A stretch of 64,000 nt of DNA from Pseudacidovorax sp. Lineage in GTDB: Bacteria > Pseudomonadota > Gammaproteobacteria > Burkholderiales > Burkholderiaceae_C. Positions 37,162 to 46,579 of this stretch are shown here, one piece after another. The stretch is taken from positions 178,360 through 242,359 of the forward strand of contig NZ_JAGOPN010000009.1 of the NCBI RefSeq assembly GCF_017991995.1, in the 5' to 3' direction. The translations under genes and the position numbers were made by a program. Below the pieces are notes generated by a model, which worked only from the letters and a program-made list of their open reading frames with translations, searched no databases and was not told the origin of the DNA. Within the stretch, counting starts at the first letter, position 1. Each line of letters starts with the position of its first letter.

Positions 37162-38298
37162 TCACTGCGCCATGTAGCGCTCGGCATGCCAGTCGGCATC
37201 GCCAAAGCCGAGGCGGATCATCGACAGGCGCTTGAAGTAGTGGCCCACGGCCAGTTCCTCGGTCACCCCCATCGCCCCGTGCATCTGCACCGCCTCCTGC
37301 CCGACCAGCCGGGCCGTGCGGTCGATCTCCATCTTGGCGGCCGACAGCGCACGGCGGCGGGCCGGGGCATCGGTCTCGCGCAGCATCAGCGCCGCGTACA
37401 GCGCCATGGAGCGGGCCTCGTCCAGGGCGATGGTCATGTCGACCATGCGGTGCTGCAGCGCCTGGTTGGTGCCGATGGGCCGTCCGAACTGCTGCCGGGT
37501 CTTGAGGTAGTCCAGCGTGGTGTCGACCAGCACCGCCATCGCACCGACGGCCTCGGCGGCGAGCGCCGCGATGCCGTGGTCGACCACCCGCTCCAGCGCA
37601 TCGCCCACCTCCGTGCCGTCGGCGGGCACCAGCCGGCGCGACGCGTCCACCGTCACGCCGTCCAGGCGCAGATCGGCCGCGCGCTGCCCATCGTGCATGG
37701 CATAGGCCGTGCGCGACAGGCCCGGCGCATCCGCATCCACCACGAAGGCCTGCAGCCCCGCGCGTTCCCCCGGCGCACCGGCGCTGCGGGCGATGACCAC
37801 GATCGCATCGGCGCAGTCGCCGCCGTAGACCAGCGTCTTGGTGCCATCCAGGCGCCAGACGCCGCCCTCCTGGCGCGCCGTCGCGGCGATGTGGAAGGGG
37901 TCGTAGCGCGAGCCCGGCTCGGCATAGGCCAGGGCCAGGCGCAGTTCGCCCGCCATCATGGGCTGCAGCCACTCCGCCTTCTGCGCCTCGCTGCCGATCA
38001 GGCTGAGCAGGCCGCCGCCCAGCACCACGCTGGCCAGGTAGGGCTCGAGCAGCAGGCCGCGGCCCACGCCCTCCATGACGATGCCGGTGTCCACCGCATC
38101 GCCGCCGATGCCGCCCTCGGCCTCGGAGAAGGGAATCGCCAGCCAGCCGAAGTCGGCATAGCGGCGCCAGCAGGCGGCGTCATGGCCGAGCTCGCTGGCC
38201 GCCACGCGCCGCCGGTGGCTGAAGTCGTAGGCCTCGCGCACGAAGCGCTCCACGCTCTCGCGCAGCTGTTGTTGTTCGGGGGTGTATTGCAGGTCCAT
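37162..38298 (-). CDS. Acyl-CoA dehydrogenase, PimD-like small subunit
   Basis: A 378-residue acyl-CoA dehydrogenase-like protein beginning MDLQYTPEQQQLRESVERFV, with RLALAYAEPGSRYDP replacing the usual FAD-loop motif and QMHGAMGVTEELAVGHYFKR near the C-terminus. Such divergent subunits associate with a larger partner in alpha2-beta2 enzymes. The partner is presumably encoded at 35952, only 10 bases away. The frame is open far upstream, but the ATG at 38298 gives the family start. It lies 19 bases after the livF gene, in the same leftward transcript as the importer. Confidence 0.87.
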   Translation of the reverse strand: MDLQYTPEQQQLRESVERFVREAYDFSHRRRVAASELGHDAACWRRYADFGWLAIPFSEAEGGIGGDAVDTGIVMEGVGRGLLLEPYLASVVLGGGLLSLIGSEAQKAEWLQPMMAGELRLALAYAEPGSRYDPFHIAATARQEGGVWRLDGTKTLVYGGDCADAIVVIARSAGAPGERAGLQAFVVDADAPGLSRTAYAMHDGQRAADLRLDGVTVDASRRLVPADGTEVGDALERVVDHGIAALAAEAVGAMAVLVDTTLDYLKTRQQFGRPIGTNQALQHRMVDMTIALDEARSMALYAALMLRETDAPARRRALSAAKMEIDRTARLVGQEAVQMHGAMGVTEELAVGHYFKRLSMIRLGFGDADWHAERYMAQ

Positions 38299-38317
38299 GG
38301 TCGGTATCGCTCGGCAG

Positions 38318-39022
38318 TCACAGCGCCAGGTAGCGCTGCTGGATCTCGGGATGGCGGTCGAAGGCGGCCCAGTCGCCTTCGAAGACGAGGCGGCCCGTGT
38401 CGATGACGTAGACGTGGTCGGTGCAGCGGCGGGCGAACCAGATGTTCTGCTCGCACAGCAGCAGGGCCACGCCGTTGTCGGTGCAGCTGCGCACCAGGTC
38501 GTGGGCCATCTCCTCCACGATGATGGGCGCCAGGCCCTCGGTGGGTTCGTCCAGCAGCAGCAGCCGCGGATGGGCCGCCATGGCCCGCGCCACGGCCAGC
38601 AGCTGCTGCTGCCCGCCGCTGAGCTGCCCGCCATGGCGCTGCAGCAGGCTGGCCAGCATGGGAAAGCGCTGCACGATCTCGTCCACGGGCACCGCAGGAC
38701 GGCCCGGTCCGGCGCCATACCGGGCCATGGCGATGTTCTCGGCCACGGTCAGGTGGGTGAAGATGCGGCGGTCCTCGGGCACCAGCGACAGGCCCAGGCG
38801 GGTGCGCCGGTGCGTGGGCAGGGTGGCCAGGTCCTGCCCGTCGAAGCGCACCGTGCCGCGCACGCGCGGGCCGGCGTTCATGACGCTCTTGAGCAGCGTC
38901 GACTTGCCGGCGCCGTTGCGGCCCAGCAGCGCCACGCGCTGGCCGGCCGCCACCGACAGCCGCAGGCCGAAAAGGATGTGGCTGTCGCCATAGAAGGCGT
39001 CGAGTTCACGCACATCAAGCAT
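38318..39022 (-). CDS. livF: Branched-chain-type ABC transporter ATP-binding protein LivF (second system)
   Basis: A 234-residue LivF ATPase with Walker A GRNGAGKST near 34-42, LSGGQQQLLAVARAM and LLLLDEPTEGL. Its start overlaps the livG stop by eight bases. It belongs to the second Liv-type importer in this window, encoded with acyl-CoA dehydrogenases, so the cargo is probably an aliphatic or alicyclic carboxylic acid. Confidence 0.92.
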   Translation of the reverse strand: MLDVRELDAFYGDSHILFGLRLSVAAGQRVALLGRNGAGKSTLLKSVMNAGPRVRGTVRFDGQDLATLPTHRRTRLGLSLVPEDRRIFTHLTVAENIAMARYGAGPGRPAVPVDEIVQRFPMLASLLQRHGGQLSGGQQQLLAVARAMAAHPRLLLLDEPTEGLAPIIVEEMAHDLVRSCTDNGVALLLCEQNIWFARRCTDHVYVIDTGRLVFEGDWAAFDRHPEIQQRYLAL

Positions 39023-39788
39023 GGACCATCTCCTTGCCGAGGTAGACCTCGCGCACGCGCGGGTCGGCGCGCACCGCCTCGACGCTGCCGGTGGACACCA
39101 CCTCGCCGTAGTTCATCACCATGATCCGGTCGGCCAGGCCGAAGACCACGTCCATGTCGTGCTCGGTCATCACCACCGTGATGCCGCGCTCGCGCTGCAT
39201 GCGGGCGATGAGCGCGGCCACGTCGGCACGGTCGCTGGGCGACATGCCGGCGGTGGGCTCGTCCAGCATGAGGATGGCGGGACGCCCCGCCAGCGCGATG
39301 GCGAACTCCAGCCGCTTCTTGTCGCCATGCGACAGGAAGCGCGCGCCCTGCTGCGCATGACCGGCCAGCCGCAGGTCGGCCAGCAGTGCGCGCGCCTCGG
39401 CCTGCACCTCGGGCGACGGCGCGCAGCGCCGCCACGAGCCGAGCGGCTCGCCGGTATGGCGGCGGCGCGCCTCGATGGCCACCACCACGTTGTCCAGCAC
39501 GTTGAAGTCCGCGAACACCCGCGCCACCTGGAAGGTGCGGCCGAAGCCGCGGCGCACCCGCTCGTGCGCCGGCAGCCGCGTGACGTCCTCGCCCTTGAAG
39601 CGGATGCTGCCGCCGTTGCTGGCGACCTCGCCGGTCATCACGCGGAACATGGTGGTCTTGCCCGCGCCGTTGGGTCCGATGATGGCGAACACCTGGCCCG
39701 GCTCCACCGCCAGGCTGACGCCGCGCAGCACTTCGATGGGGCCGTAGTTCTTGCGCACCTGGCTCACCTCCAGCAATGCGGTGCTCAT
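39015..39788 (-). CDS. livG: Branched-chain-type ABC transporter ATP-binding protein LivG (second system)
   Basis: A 257-residue LivG ATPase: Walker A GPNGAGKTT near 38-46, Q-loop RTFQVARVFADFNVLDNV, signature LSHGDKKRLEFAIAL (the variant with SHG, as in LivG/UrtD proteins) and ILMLDEPTAGM. The ATG overlaps the stop of the fused permease gene (ATGA). It pairs with LivF downstream. Confidence 0.92.
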   Translation of the reverse strand: MSTALLEVSQVRKNYGPIEVLRGVSLAVEPGQVFAIIGPNGAGKTTMFRVMTGEVASNGGSIRFKGEDVTRLPAHERVRRGFGRTFQVARVFADFNVLDNVVVAIEARRRHTGEPLGSWRRCAPSPEVQAEARALLADLRLAGHAQQGARFLSHGDKKRLEFAIALAGRPAILMLDEPTAGMSPSDRADVAALIARMQRERGITVVMTEHDMDVVFGLADRIMVMNYGEVVSTGSVEAVRADPRVREVYLGKEMVHA

Positions 39789-41758
39789 GGCGTGCCCCCT
39801 GCGCGCAGCGGATGGACAGCGGCACGAGCGGCCGCCTGCGAATGCGGCTCCGGCGGCGCGGGGGTGCGGGCGCGCCCGCCCCACAGCCGGGCCTCCAGGC
39901 TGCGCCACAGGCCCACGGCCCCGTTCGGCGCCAGCAGGATGATCGCCAGCAGGCCGCAGCCCACGATCAACTCCGACAGCCCGACGAGGGTGCGCGTGGC
40001 ATAGGCGATGGCGGCAAAGAGGCCAGCACCCACCACCGGGCCCCAGAAGGAGCTGACGCCGCCGAGCAGCGTGTTGAGCATCGGCTGGGCCGAGGCGAGC
40101 CAGTGCACCTCTTCCACCGTCACGATGCGCGACCAGGGCGCATACAGGCAGCCGGCCACCGCGGCCACGGCGCCGGAGATGACGAAGGCGGCCAGCCGGT
40201 AGCTGGCCACCGGCGTGCCCATGAACGCCGCGCGCTCCGGATCCTGCCGGATGGTCTGCAGCGTGCGGCCGAAGCGGCTGTGCAGCAGCCACCACAGCAG
40301 CCCGGTGATCAGCACGCAGGTCGCCAGCAGGAACAGGTAGTAGGCGTTGGAGCTGCCCAGGTCCACGCGCAGCAGCAGCAGGTCGAGCACCGGCCGGGGA
40401 ATGTCGGTGATGCCGTCCTCCCGCCCCAGGAAGGCACTGAAGCCGATGACCAGGCGAAGCGCCTCGGCCAGGGCCACGGTCAGGACCGCCAGGAACACGC
40501 CGCTCATGCGCCGCAGCGCCAGCACGCCGACCAGCCAGGCCGCCGCCGCGCCCAGCAACGCCGCGCCGCCCATCACCAGCAGGAAGGGCACCCCGGCCAC
40601 ATGCCGCAGCGCGAGCGCCGTGAGGTAGGCGCCGATGGCGAAGAAGCCCGCATGGCCGAAGGAGACCAGGCCGGTGTAGCCGAAGAGGATGTTCCACGAC
40701 AGCGCGAACACCACCTGGATCAGCACCGTGCCCACCACATAGAGCGGGCCGGCGCCCACCCACCAGGGCAGCGTCGCCAGCAGCAGCACCAGCGCCGTGC
40801 CCAGCGCCTGCCAGACCGGGCGCGGCACCTGCGGGCGGTGCAGGCTGCCACCGCCGCCGGCCTCGTGGTGGCCAGCGTCCTGGCTGCCCACCGCCGGGAA
40901 CAGGCCGCTGGGCTTGCACAGCAGGAAGACCGCCAGCACCACGTACACCGCCAGGCCCGGCACCTGCGGCAGCAGCACCGTGTTCAGGCTCTGCACCAGC
41001 CCCAGCACCAGCGAGCCGATGAAGGCACCGCGGATGTTGCCCAGCCCGCCGATGATGACGGCGAAGAAGGCATACATGAGGTAGGAGTCGCCCAGGCCGG
41101 TCGACAGGCTCTGGTTGGGCAGCAGCAACCCGCCCGCCAGGCCGGCGAGCATGAAGCTGGCCATGACGCTGAGCGCCACCCCGAAGGACACGTTCAGCCC
41201 CAGCACGCCCGACATCCACGGATCGGCCGCCAGCGCCTGCATGAGCTTGCCGAACCACATGCGATGGATGGCGATCTCGAGCAGCACGTAGATCACCAGG
41301 CCGGCCGCGATCACGAAGATCTGGTAGGCCGAGAAGAACAGCCCGAAGGGATTGAGCGGCTGGTCCAGCCCCGGCGGCGGGTTGACGGAGAAGAAGTCCA
41401 CCCCCCACACCAGCTTGGTCACGCCGGTGCACACCATCATGAGCGCGAAGGTGGCGATCAGCACGTAGTGCGGATCGACATGGCGCAGCCGCCGCAGCAC
41501 CAGCCGGTCGGTGACCAGCCCCAGCACCGCCACCACCACGCCGCCCGCCAGGGCGGCCAGCAGGAACATGCCCAGCGACTGGACGTCGCGGCCCATGACC
41601 GAATAGGCCGTGTAGGCGCCGATCATGAAGAAGCCGCCCTGCGCCATGTTGAGCAGCCGCAGCAGCCCGAAGATGAGCGTCAGCCCGGCCGCCACCAGGA
41701 AGATCGCCATGCCGAAGGCGGCGGCATTGAAGAAGGCGAAGAGGATCTCGTTGGCCAT
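39785..41758 (-). CDS. livHM: Fused LivH-LivM ABC transporter permease
   Basis: A 657-residue protein containing both permease halves in one chain. The N-terminal LivH domain (about 1-290) has FGLLRLLNMAQGGFFMIGAY and GGLGNIRGAFIGSLVLG. A hydrophilic linker follows (about 290-320, SQDAGHHEAGGGGSLHRPQV). The C-terminal LivM domain (about 325-640) has FGYTGLVSFGHAGFFAIGAY and GVSSFWGPVVGAG. In most bacteria, and in the first system here at 5020-6911, these are separate genes. The frame is continuous with no internal stop. The Gly-rich, His-containing linker is presumably cytoplasmic. Confidence 0.93.
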   Translation of the reverse strand: MANEILFAFFNAAAFGMAIFLVAAGLTLIFGLLRLLNMAQGGFFMIGAYTAYSVMGRDVQSLGMFLLAALAGGVVVAVLGLVTDRLVLRRLRHVDPHYVLIATFALMMVCTGVTKLVWGVDFFSVNPPPGLDQPLNPFGLFFSAYQIFVIAAGLVIYVLLEIAIHRMWFGKLMQALAADPWMSGVLGLNVSFGVALSVMASFMLAGLAGGLLLPNQSLSTGLGDSYLMYAFFAVIIGGLGNIRGAFIGSLVLGLVQSLNTVLLPQVPGLAVYVVLAVFLLCKPSGLFPAVGSQDAGHHEAGGGGSLHRPQVPRPVWQALGTALVLLLATLPWWVGAGPLYVVGTVLIQVVFALSWNILFGYTGLVSFGHAGFFAIGAYLTALALRHVAGVPFLLVMGGAALLGAAAAWLVGVLALRRMSGVFLAVLTVALAEALRLVIGFSAFLGREDGITDIPRPVLDLLLLRVDLGSSNAYYLFLLATCVLITGLLWWLLHSRFGRTLQTIRQDPERAAFMGTPVASYRLAAFVISGAVAAVAGCLYAPWSRIVTVEEVHWLASAQPMLNTLLGGVSSFWGPVVGAGLFAAIAYATRTLVGLSELIVGCGLLAIILLAPNGAVGLWRSLEARLWGGRARTPAPPEPHSQAAARAAVHPLRAGGTP

Positions 41759-41762
41759 CGCG

Positions 41763-43016
41763 TCAGGCCTCGTACTTGCGGCCGGGCGACGGCGGCTCGA
41801 CGATCTCGGACTCGTCCAGGCGGATCACCTGCTCCAGGCCATAGCCGGGGGCGGCCTCGCGCGCGCCGATCTTCGCGAAGTAGGCATAGCCGATGCCCTG
41901 GTGGTCCTCCTTGCGGATGCGGTAGGGGCCCGCCGCCGTGTCGAAGGCCAGGCCCTCCAGCGCCGGGATCACGGCCTCGGTCTCGGTGCTGCCCGCCTTC
42001 TTCACCGCATTGAACAGCGCCAGCGCCGAGCGGTGCGAGGCCTGCACGATGCCCGGCACATGGGGCGTGCCGGTGACCTTGACGATGTACTCGGACAACT
42101 GGCGGCTGAGCGGGTACTGGCTCTTGAAGGGCTCCAGCTCGGGCGCCCAGAAGCTCACACCCCAGAGGTTCTGCGGCGTGGAGCGGCCCATGGCCTTGGC
42201 GATCATCAGCTCGGTGCCGGCCTCGCCGATCACCTTGAAGCGGCGGTCCATACCGACGGCCCGGCCCTGCTGCAGCAGGCTCACGCAGGGCGCGGCCGTC
42301 AGGCCCACGAAGAGCCCCTCGGCGCCCGAGTTCATCAGGCTGTTGATCTCGACCTTGTAGTCCGCCTTGTTGAGCGAGGCATACACCGGCTCCAGCACCT
42401 TGGGCGCCGTGCCGCCGGCCTTGGCGGCCCGCTCCACGCCCAGGCGGAAATAGCGCGCCATGTCGCGGCCGTTCTCGCTGTCGGGCAGGATCAGCGCCCA
42501 GCTGCCCACCTGCGGGAACTTGGTCGCCAGCATGTTGCCGATGCCGCCGAAGAGCATCAGCGCGTTGGACGCCACGCGGAAGAAGTGGCGGCTGAAGTTC
42601 TCGTGCGTGACCGACATCACCGTCGGCGCCGGCGCGGCCACCACCGCCTTGAGCTCCGCCAGGATGGGCGCGATGGCCAGCGCCATGGGCGACTGGCCCG
42701 CACCCACCGACAGGTTGACACCCTCGCCCGCCAGCTCGCGCACAGCCGCCACGGCACCCGCGCTGGTGAACTTGTCGTCGCGCACGACGATCTCGATCTG
42801 GCGACCGAGCAGGCCGCCCTGGTCGTTCCATTGCATCTGGGCGGCGCGGATGCCGGCCAGCCAGTTGGCACCGGCCTCGGCGCCGATGCCGCTCATCGGC
42901 AGCATGGCACCGATGCGCACCGGCCCGGGCTGGGCGCGCACCCACGGCGCCGCCGTCGCGGCCAGCACGGCGCCTGCACCGGCGGCCTGGATCAGGGTTC
43001 TGCGTTGCAGCGACAT
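41763..43016 (-). CDS. Periplasmic substrate-binding protein, second Liv system, copy 1
   Basis: A 417-residue type-I binding protein with a Tat-like signal (MSLQRRTLIQAAGAGAVLAA) cleaved near VRA-Q and the mature start VRIGAMLPMSGIGAEAGANW. It has AGGAG seven bases before the ATG at 43016; a GTG at 43031 overlaps the upstream stop but is less favoured. It is a close tandem paralogue of the protein at 43028, sharing long blocks such as VEINSLMN and LFVGLTAAPC. It is followed after four bases by the fused permease. Confidence 0.9.
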   Translation of the reverse strand: MSLQRRTLIQAAGAGAVLAATAAPWVRAQPGPVRIGAMLPMSGIGAEAGANWLAGIRAAQMQWNDQGGLLGRQIEIVVRDDKFTSAGAVAAVRELAGEGVNLSVGAGQSPMALAIAPILAELKAVVAAPAPTVMSVTHENFSRHFFRVASNALMLFGGIGNMLATKFPQVGSWALILPDSENGRDMARYFRLGVERAAKAGGTAPKVLEPVYASLNKADYKVEINSLMNSGAEGLFVGLTAAPCVSLLQQGRAVGMDRRFKVIGEAGTELMIAKAMGRSTPQNLWGVSFWAPELEPFKSQYPLSRQLSEYIVKVTGTPHVPGIVQASHRSALALFNAVKKAGSTETEAVIPALEGLAFDTAAGPYRIRKEDHQGIGYAYFAKIGAREAAPGYGLEQVIRLDESEIVEPPSPGRKYEA

Positions 43017-43027
43017 GGTGCTGCTCC

Positions 43028-44278
43028 TCACATCGACAGCGGCTTGCCGGGGCTCGGCGGCTCGGCCACGTCGGCCTCGCGGTAGGCGATGGCATCGACG
43101 ATGCCGTAGCCGGGGTCGGCCTCACGGGCGCCCACCTGGGCGATGTAGGCCTCGCCCAGCCCTTGGTGGTCTTCCTTGCGGATGTGGTAGCGGCCCACCG
43201 CGGTGTCGAACTCCAGGCCTTCGAGCGCTGCGATGACGGCGTCGGTGTCGGTGCCGCCGGCCTTCTCGATGCCGTTGAACAGCGCCAGCGCGCAGCGGTG
43301 GCTGGACTGCACGATGCTCGGCGGATTGCGGTCGCCGGTGAGCTTGACGTAGTCCTCGTACAGCGCCTTGCTCATCGCATGGCGGCGGCCGGCCTCGGTG
43401 CCCGGCACCCAGTAGCTGATGCTCCAGAGGTTGGCCGGCGTCGACTTCTGCATCGCCTTGGCGATCATCAGCTCGGTGCCGGCATCGCCGATCACCTTGA
43501 ACTTGCGGTCCATGCCTACCGCCCGGCCCTGCTGCAGCAGGCTGATGCAGGGCGCCGCGGTGAGGCCGACGAACAACCCCTGCGAGGGCGCGTTCATCAG
43601 GCTGTTGATCTCCACCTTGTAGTCGGCCTTGTTGAGGCTGGCGAAGACGGGGTCGAGCACCTTGACCGTGCGGCCGGCCTTCTGCGCGGCGCGCTGCACA
43701 CCGACGCTGAAGAAGCGCGCCATGTCGCGGCCGTTCTCGCTGTCGGGCACGATGCAGGACCAGGTCTGCACTTCCTTGAAGCGGTCGGTCAGCATGTTGC
43801 CGATGCCGGCGAAGGCGATGTAGGCGTTCCAGGACAGGCGGAAGAAGTTGCGCTGGAAGCCCTCGTGCGTGAGCGACATGACGGTGGGGCACGGCGCCAC
43901 CATCAGCGCCTTGAGCTCGGGCAGGATGGGCGCGGTCGCCAGCGCCATGGGCGACTGCGACCCGCCAATCAGCAGGTTGACGCCACTGCCTGCCAGCTCG
44001 CGCGCGGCGGCCACGGCGCCGGCACTGGTGAACTTGTCGTCGCGCACCACCAGTTCCACCTGCCGCTTGAGCACGCCGCCCTTGGCGTTCCACTGGGCCA
44101 CGGCCACGCGCGCCCCGGCCAGCCACGCGGCGCCCGCCTCCGCGCCGATGCCGCTCATCGGCAGCATCAGCCCGATGCGAACGGGGCCACCCTGGGCCCG
44201 CGCGGGACGCGCGCCGACGCTGCCGAGGACGGCAGCCGCCGCAGTCGCCTGAAGGAAATGGCGTCGATCGGTCTTCAT
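43028..44278 (-). CDS. Periplasmic substrate-binding protein, second Liv system, copy 2
   Basis: A 416-residue type-I binding protein with a twin-arginine-like signal (MKTDRRHFLQATAAAAVLGS) and the mature start VRIGLMLPMSGIGAEAGAAW. It is the first gene of the leftward operon to 35952; GGAG lies before its ATG and a palindrome (44311-44326) lies 33 bases upstream. With its tandem paralogue it gives one permease two ligand receptors, which would widen the substrate range. Confidence 0.9.
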   Translation of the reverse strand: MKTDRRHFLQATAAAAVLGSVGARPARAQGGPVRIGLMLPMSGIGAEAGAAWLAGARVAVAQWNAKGGVLKRQVELVVRDDKFTSAGAVAAARELAGSGVNLLIGGSQSPMALATAPILPELKALMVAPCPTVMSLTHEGFQRNFFRLSWNAYIAFAGIGNMLTDRFKEVQTWSCIVPDSENGRDMARFFSVGVQRAAQKAGRTVKVLDPVFASLNKADYKVEINSLMNAPSQGLFVGLTAAPCISLLQQGRAVGMDRKFKVIGDAGTELMIAKAMQKSTPANLWSISYWVPGTEAGRRHAMSKALYEDYVKLTGDRNPPSIVQSSHRCALALFNGIEKAGGTDTDAVIAALEGLEFDTAVGRYHIRKEDHQGLGEAYIAQVGAREADPGYGIVDAIAYREADVAEPPSPGKPLSM

Positions 44279-44310
44279 CGCATGTCTCCAGTTCCGCCTT
44301 GGGTAGGCGC

Positions 44311-44326
44311 ATTTGTTATAACAGAT
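44311..44326. promoter_or_regulatory. Candidate operator, near-palindrome ATTTGTTATAACAGAT
   Basis: Matches the perfect palindrome at 57799-57814 in 15 of 16 positions. It lies 33-48 bases upstream of the binding-protein start, in a GC-poor patch containing a plausible -10. The rest of the 174-base gap up to the LysR stop shows only a short ACCC-CTAA-GGGT inverted repeat (near 44369). The regulator is inferred to be the GntR protein at 53303. Confidence 0.6.
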
Positions 44327-44452
44327 TTGCGATGGTGTTCGTGCAGGCGAGCGCTGTCACCGGCATTAACCCCTAAGGGTCGCCGGCAGCAGGCGAAGCG
44401 AAGCCGCGGCGCCTGGCCGCGGTGATGGGAGTGCGAGGAGGCGAAGACGCCC

Positions 44453-45355
44453 TCAGCGGGCGTAGCAGCGCAGCATCACCGAGCGCAGCCAGCGGTTGCC
44501 GGCGTCGTTGTCGGCGCTGGCATGCCAGTACAGGTAGGCGTCCATGGAGGACAGCGGCGCCGGCATGGGCAGCACCTGGTTGCCGAAGGTTTTGTTGACC
44601 ATGTGGGCGTAGCTCTCGGGCATGGTGAGCACCAGGTCGGTCTGCGACACGGTGCGGCAGGCCGCGAAGTAATACTGGCAGCGCAGCGCCACCTGCCGCT
44701 GCATGCCCAGGCGGCGCAGCTCGATGTCCTCGAAGCCGGGGCCCTGCCGCCGCGTGGTGACCAGCACGTGCCGCTGCGCCAGGTAGGTGTCGATGTCCAC
44801 GCTGCCCTGGATGGCCGGATGGCCCTGCCGCGCCACCACCGCCGCACCGTCGACCGTGATGCGGGTGAACTTGACGGCATCCGACAGCGGCAGCAACACG
44901 TCGACGGCGAGGTCGAGCGTGCCGGCTGCCAGCTCGCCCTCGAGGGTGCGACGGCTCGCGCGCACGCTGGCCACCTCCACGCCCGGCGCCTCGCGCTCCA
45001 GCGTGCGCATCAGCGGCGGCATCACGGTCGACTCCATGAAGTCGCGCAGCCCGATCACGAAGCGCTTGGTGCTGGTGGTGGGGTCGAAGCTCTGGGTGTC
45101 GTTGAGCAGCGAGCCTAACGACTGCAGCGAGCCGCGCAGCGGATCGATGATGCGCTTGGTCAGCGCGGTGGGCACCATGCGGTGGCCCTGGCGCTCGAAG
45201 AGGGGATCGTTGAACAGGTCGCGCAGCCGCGCCAGGGCATGGCTGATCGCCGGCTGGGTCAGATGCAGCTTGTCGGCGGCCTTGGTGATGCCGCCCTCCG
45301 TGTAGATCGTGTCCAGCACGACCAGCAGGTTGAGATCGACCCTCGAAATATGCAT
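44453..45355 (-). CDS. LysR-family transcriptional regulator (NodD/NahR-like group)
   Basis: A 300-residue LTTR beginning MHISRVDLNLLVVLDTIYTE. The HTH GGITKAADKLHLTQPAISHAL is of the NodD/NahR/LinR type, and a C-terminal effector domain includes RFVIGLRDFMESTVMPPL. It sits upstream of and co-directional with the importer/acyl-CoA dehydrogenase operon, and divergent from the kinase-like gene at 45429, so it could control either. No strong ribosome site precedes the ATG. Confidence 0.9.
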   Translation of the reverse strand: MHISRVDLNLLVVLDTIYTEGGITKAADKLHLTQPAISHALARLRDLFNDPLFERQGHRMVPTALTKRIIDPLRGSLQSLGSLLNDTQSFDPTTSTKRFVIGLRDFMESTVMPPLMRTLEREAPGVEVASVRASRRTLEGELAAGTLDLAVDVLLPLSDAVKFTRITVDGAAVVARQGHPAIQGSVDIDTYLAQRHVLVTTRRQGPGFEDIELRRLGMQRQVALRCQYYFAACRTVSQTDLVLTMPESYAHMVNKTFGNQVLPMPAPLSSMDAYLYWHASADNDAGNRWLRSVMLRCYAR

Positions 45356-45428
45356 GGACTGTATCGGCGGGCATGCCGCGCTTTCATTGGGCAGCGCGGG
45401 CCGGGGCGCTTAGCCTTGGCGGCCCCCG

Positions 45429-46550
45429 ATGATGCCCGCAAGCGGGGCGCCCTGCATGCCTTCCGGAGACAGCCCCTTGCCCCAGACCGACACCTCTGCC
45501 GACACCACCGCGGTGCGACCCGGCCACCGCCTGGACGAGCAGGCCCTGCGCGAATGGTGGATCGACCACGTCGACGGCAGCGCCCGGCAGCGCTTCGGCC
45601 TGGCGCAGTTCAAGGGCGGCCAGTCCAACCCCACCTTCCTGGTCGAGACACCCGACGGCCGCTATGTGCTGCGGCGCAAGCCCGCCGGCACGCTGCTGCC
45701 CTCGGCCCATGCCGTGGACCGCGAGTTCCGCGTCATGCGGGCACTGGCCGACAGCGCGGTGCCCGTGCCCCGTGTCCACGCGCTGTGCACCGACGCCGCG
45801 GTGATCGGCACCATGTTCTATGTCATGGACTGCGTGCCCGGCCGCATCCTCTGGGACCCGCACCTGCCGGGCATGGCCGAGAGCGAGCGCGCCGCGATCT
45901 ACGACGACATGAACCGCACCATCGCCGCACTGCACGAAGTGGACGTGGCGGCGGTCGGCCTGGCCGACTACGGACGCGCCGGCGGCTACATCGCCCGGCA
46001 GATCGACCGCTGGAGCCGCCAGTACCGCGCCAGCGAGACGGAGCCCATCGAGGCGATGGAGCAGCTGATCGACTGGCTGCCCCGGCATCAACCCGCCGAC
46101 ACCGGCACGCGGCTGGTGCATGGCGACTTCCGGCTGGACAACCTGGTCTTCGCGCAGGACGCGCCGCGCGTCGTGGCGGTGCTGGACTGGGAGCTGTCGA
46201 CGCTGGGCGATCCCATGGTCGACTTCGCCTACCACTGCATGGCCTGGCGCTTGCCGCCGCAGGTGCGCGGCCTCGGCGACCTGGATGCGGCGCGATTGGA
46301 GGCCGCCGGCATTCCGACGGTCAGCGCCTACCTCGCGCGCTACCTGCAACGCCGCGCCCTGCCCCCGGTCGATCCCCGGACCTGGCGCTTCTACGAGGCC
46401 TTCAACCTGTTCCGCGCCGCCGCCATCGCCCAGGGCATCATGGGCCGCGCCCTGGCGGGCAATGCGGCCAGCAGCGAAGCCCTGCAGGCCGGTCGCCAGG
46501 CGCGGCAGCTCGCCGAGCTCGGCTGGCGCTGCGTGGACCGCGACGCGTGA
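45429..46550 (+). CDS. Aminoglycoside-phosphotransferase-like kinase, ACAD10/11-type (4-hydroxyacyl-CoA kinase candidate)
   Basis: A 373-residue APH-fold kinase of the group fused or linked to ACAD10/ACAD11 dehydrogenases. The N-lobe has FKGGQSNPTFLVETPDGRYV and YVLRRKPAGTLLPSAHAVDRE; the catalytic loop is LVHGDFRLDNLVF; the metal motif is VLDWELSTLGDPMVDFAY. Known relatives (for example LvaA in levulinate use) phosphorylate the 4-hydroxyl of a 4-hydroxyacyl-CoA. Several ATGs (45429, 45432, 45456) are possible starts. An ACAD10/11-type dehydrogenase is encoded at 50120. The assignment to 4-hydroxyacyl-CoA is inference from this pairing. Confidence 0.8.
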   Translation: MMPASGAPCMPSGDSPLPQTDTSADTTAVRPGHRLDEQALREWWIDHVDGSARQRFGLAQFKGGQSNPTFLVETPDGRYVLRRKPAGTLLPSAHAVDREFRVMRALADSAVPVPRVHALCTDAAVIGTMFYVMDCVPGRILWDPHLPGMAESERAAIYDDMNRTIAALHEVDVAAVGLADYGRAGGYIARQIDRWSRQYRASETEPIEAMEQLIDWLPRHQPADTGTRLVHGDFRLDNLVFAQDAPRVVAVLDWELSTLGDPMVDFAYHCMAWRLPPQVRGLGDLDAARLEAAGIPTVSAYLARYLQRRALPPVDPRTWRFYEAFNLFRAAAIAQGIMGRALAGNAASSEALQAGRQARQLAELGWRCVDRDA

Positions 46551-46579
46551 GAAGGTGTGAACGGACCGGCCCACCGCGC

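Noticed and set aside
39776..42013. A 745-residue forward frame opposite livHM
   Set aside because: Its composition (runs of H, Q, R) is the typical antisense image of a membrane-protein gene in high-GC DNA; the opposite strand encodes recognisable permease helices.
44365..44385. ACCC-CTAA-GGGT palindrome as a terminator after the LysR gene
   Set aside because: The stem is only four bases and there is no T-run; too weak to annotate as a terminator.
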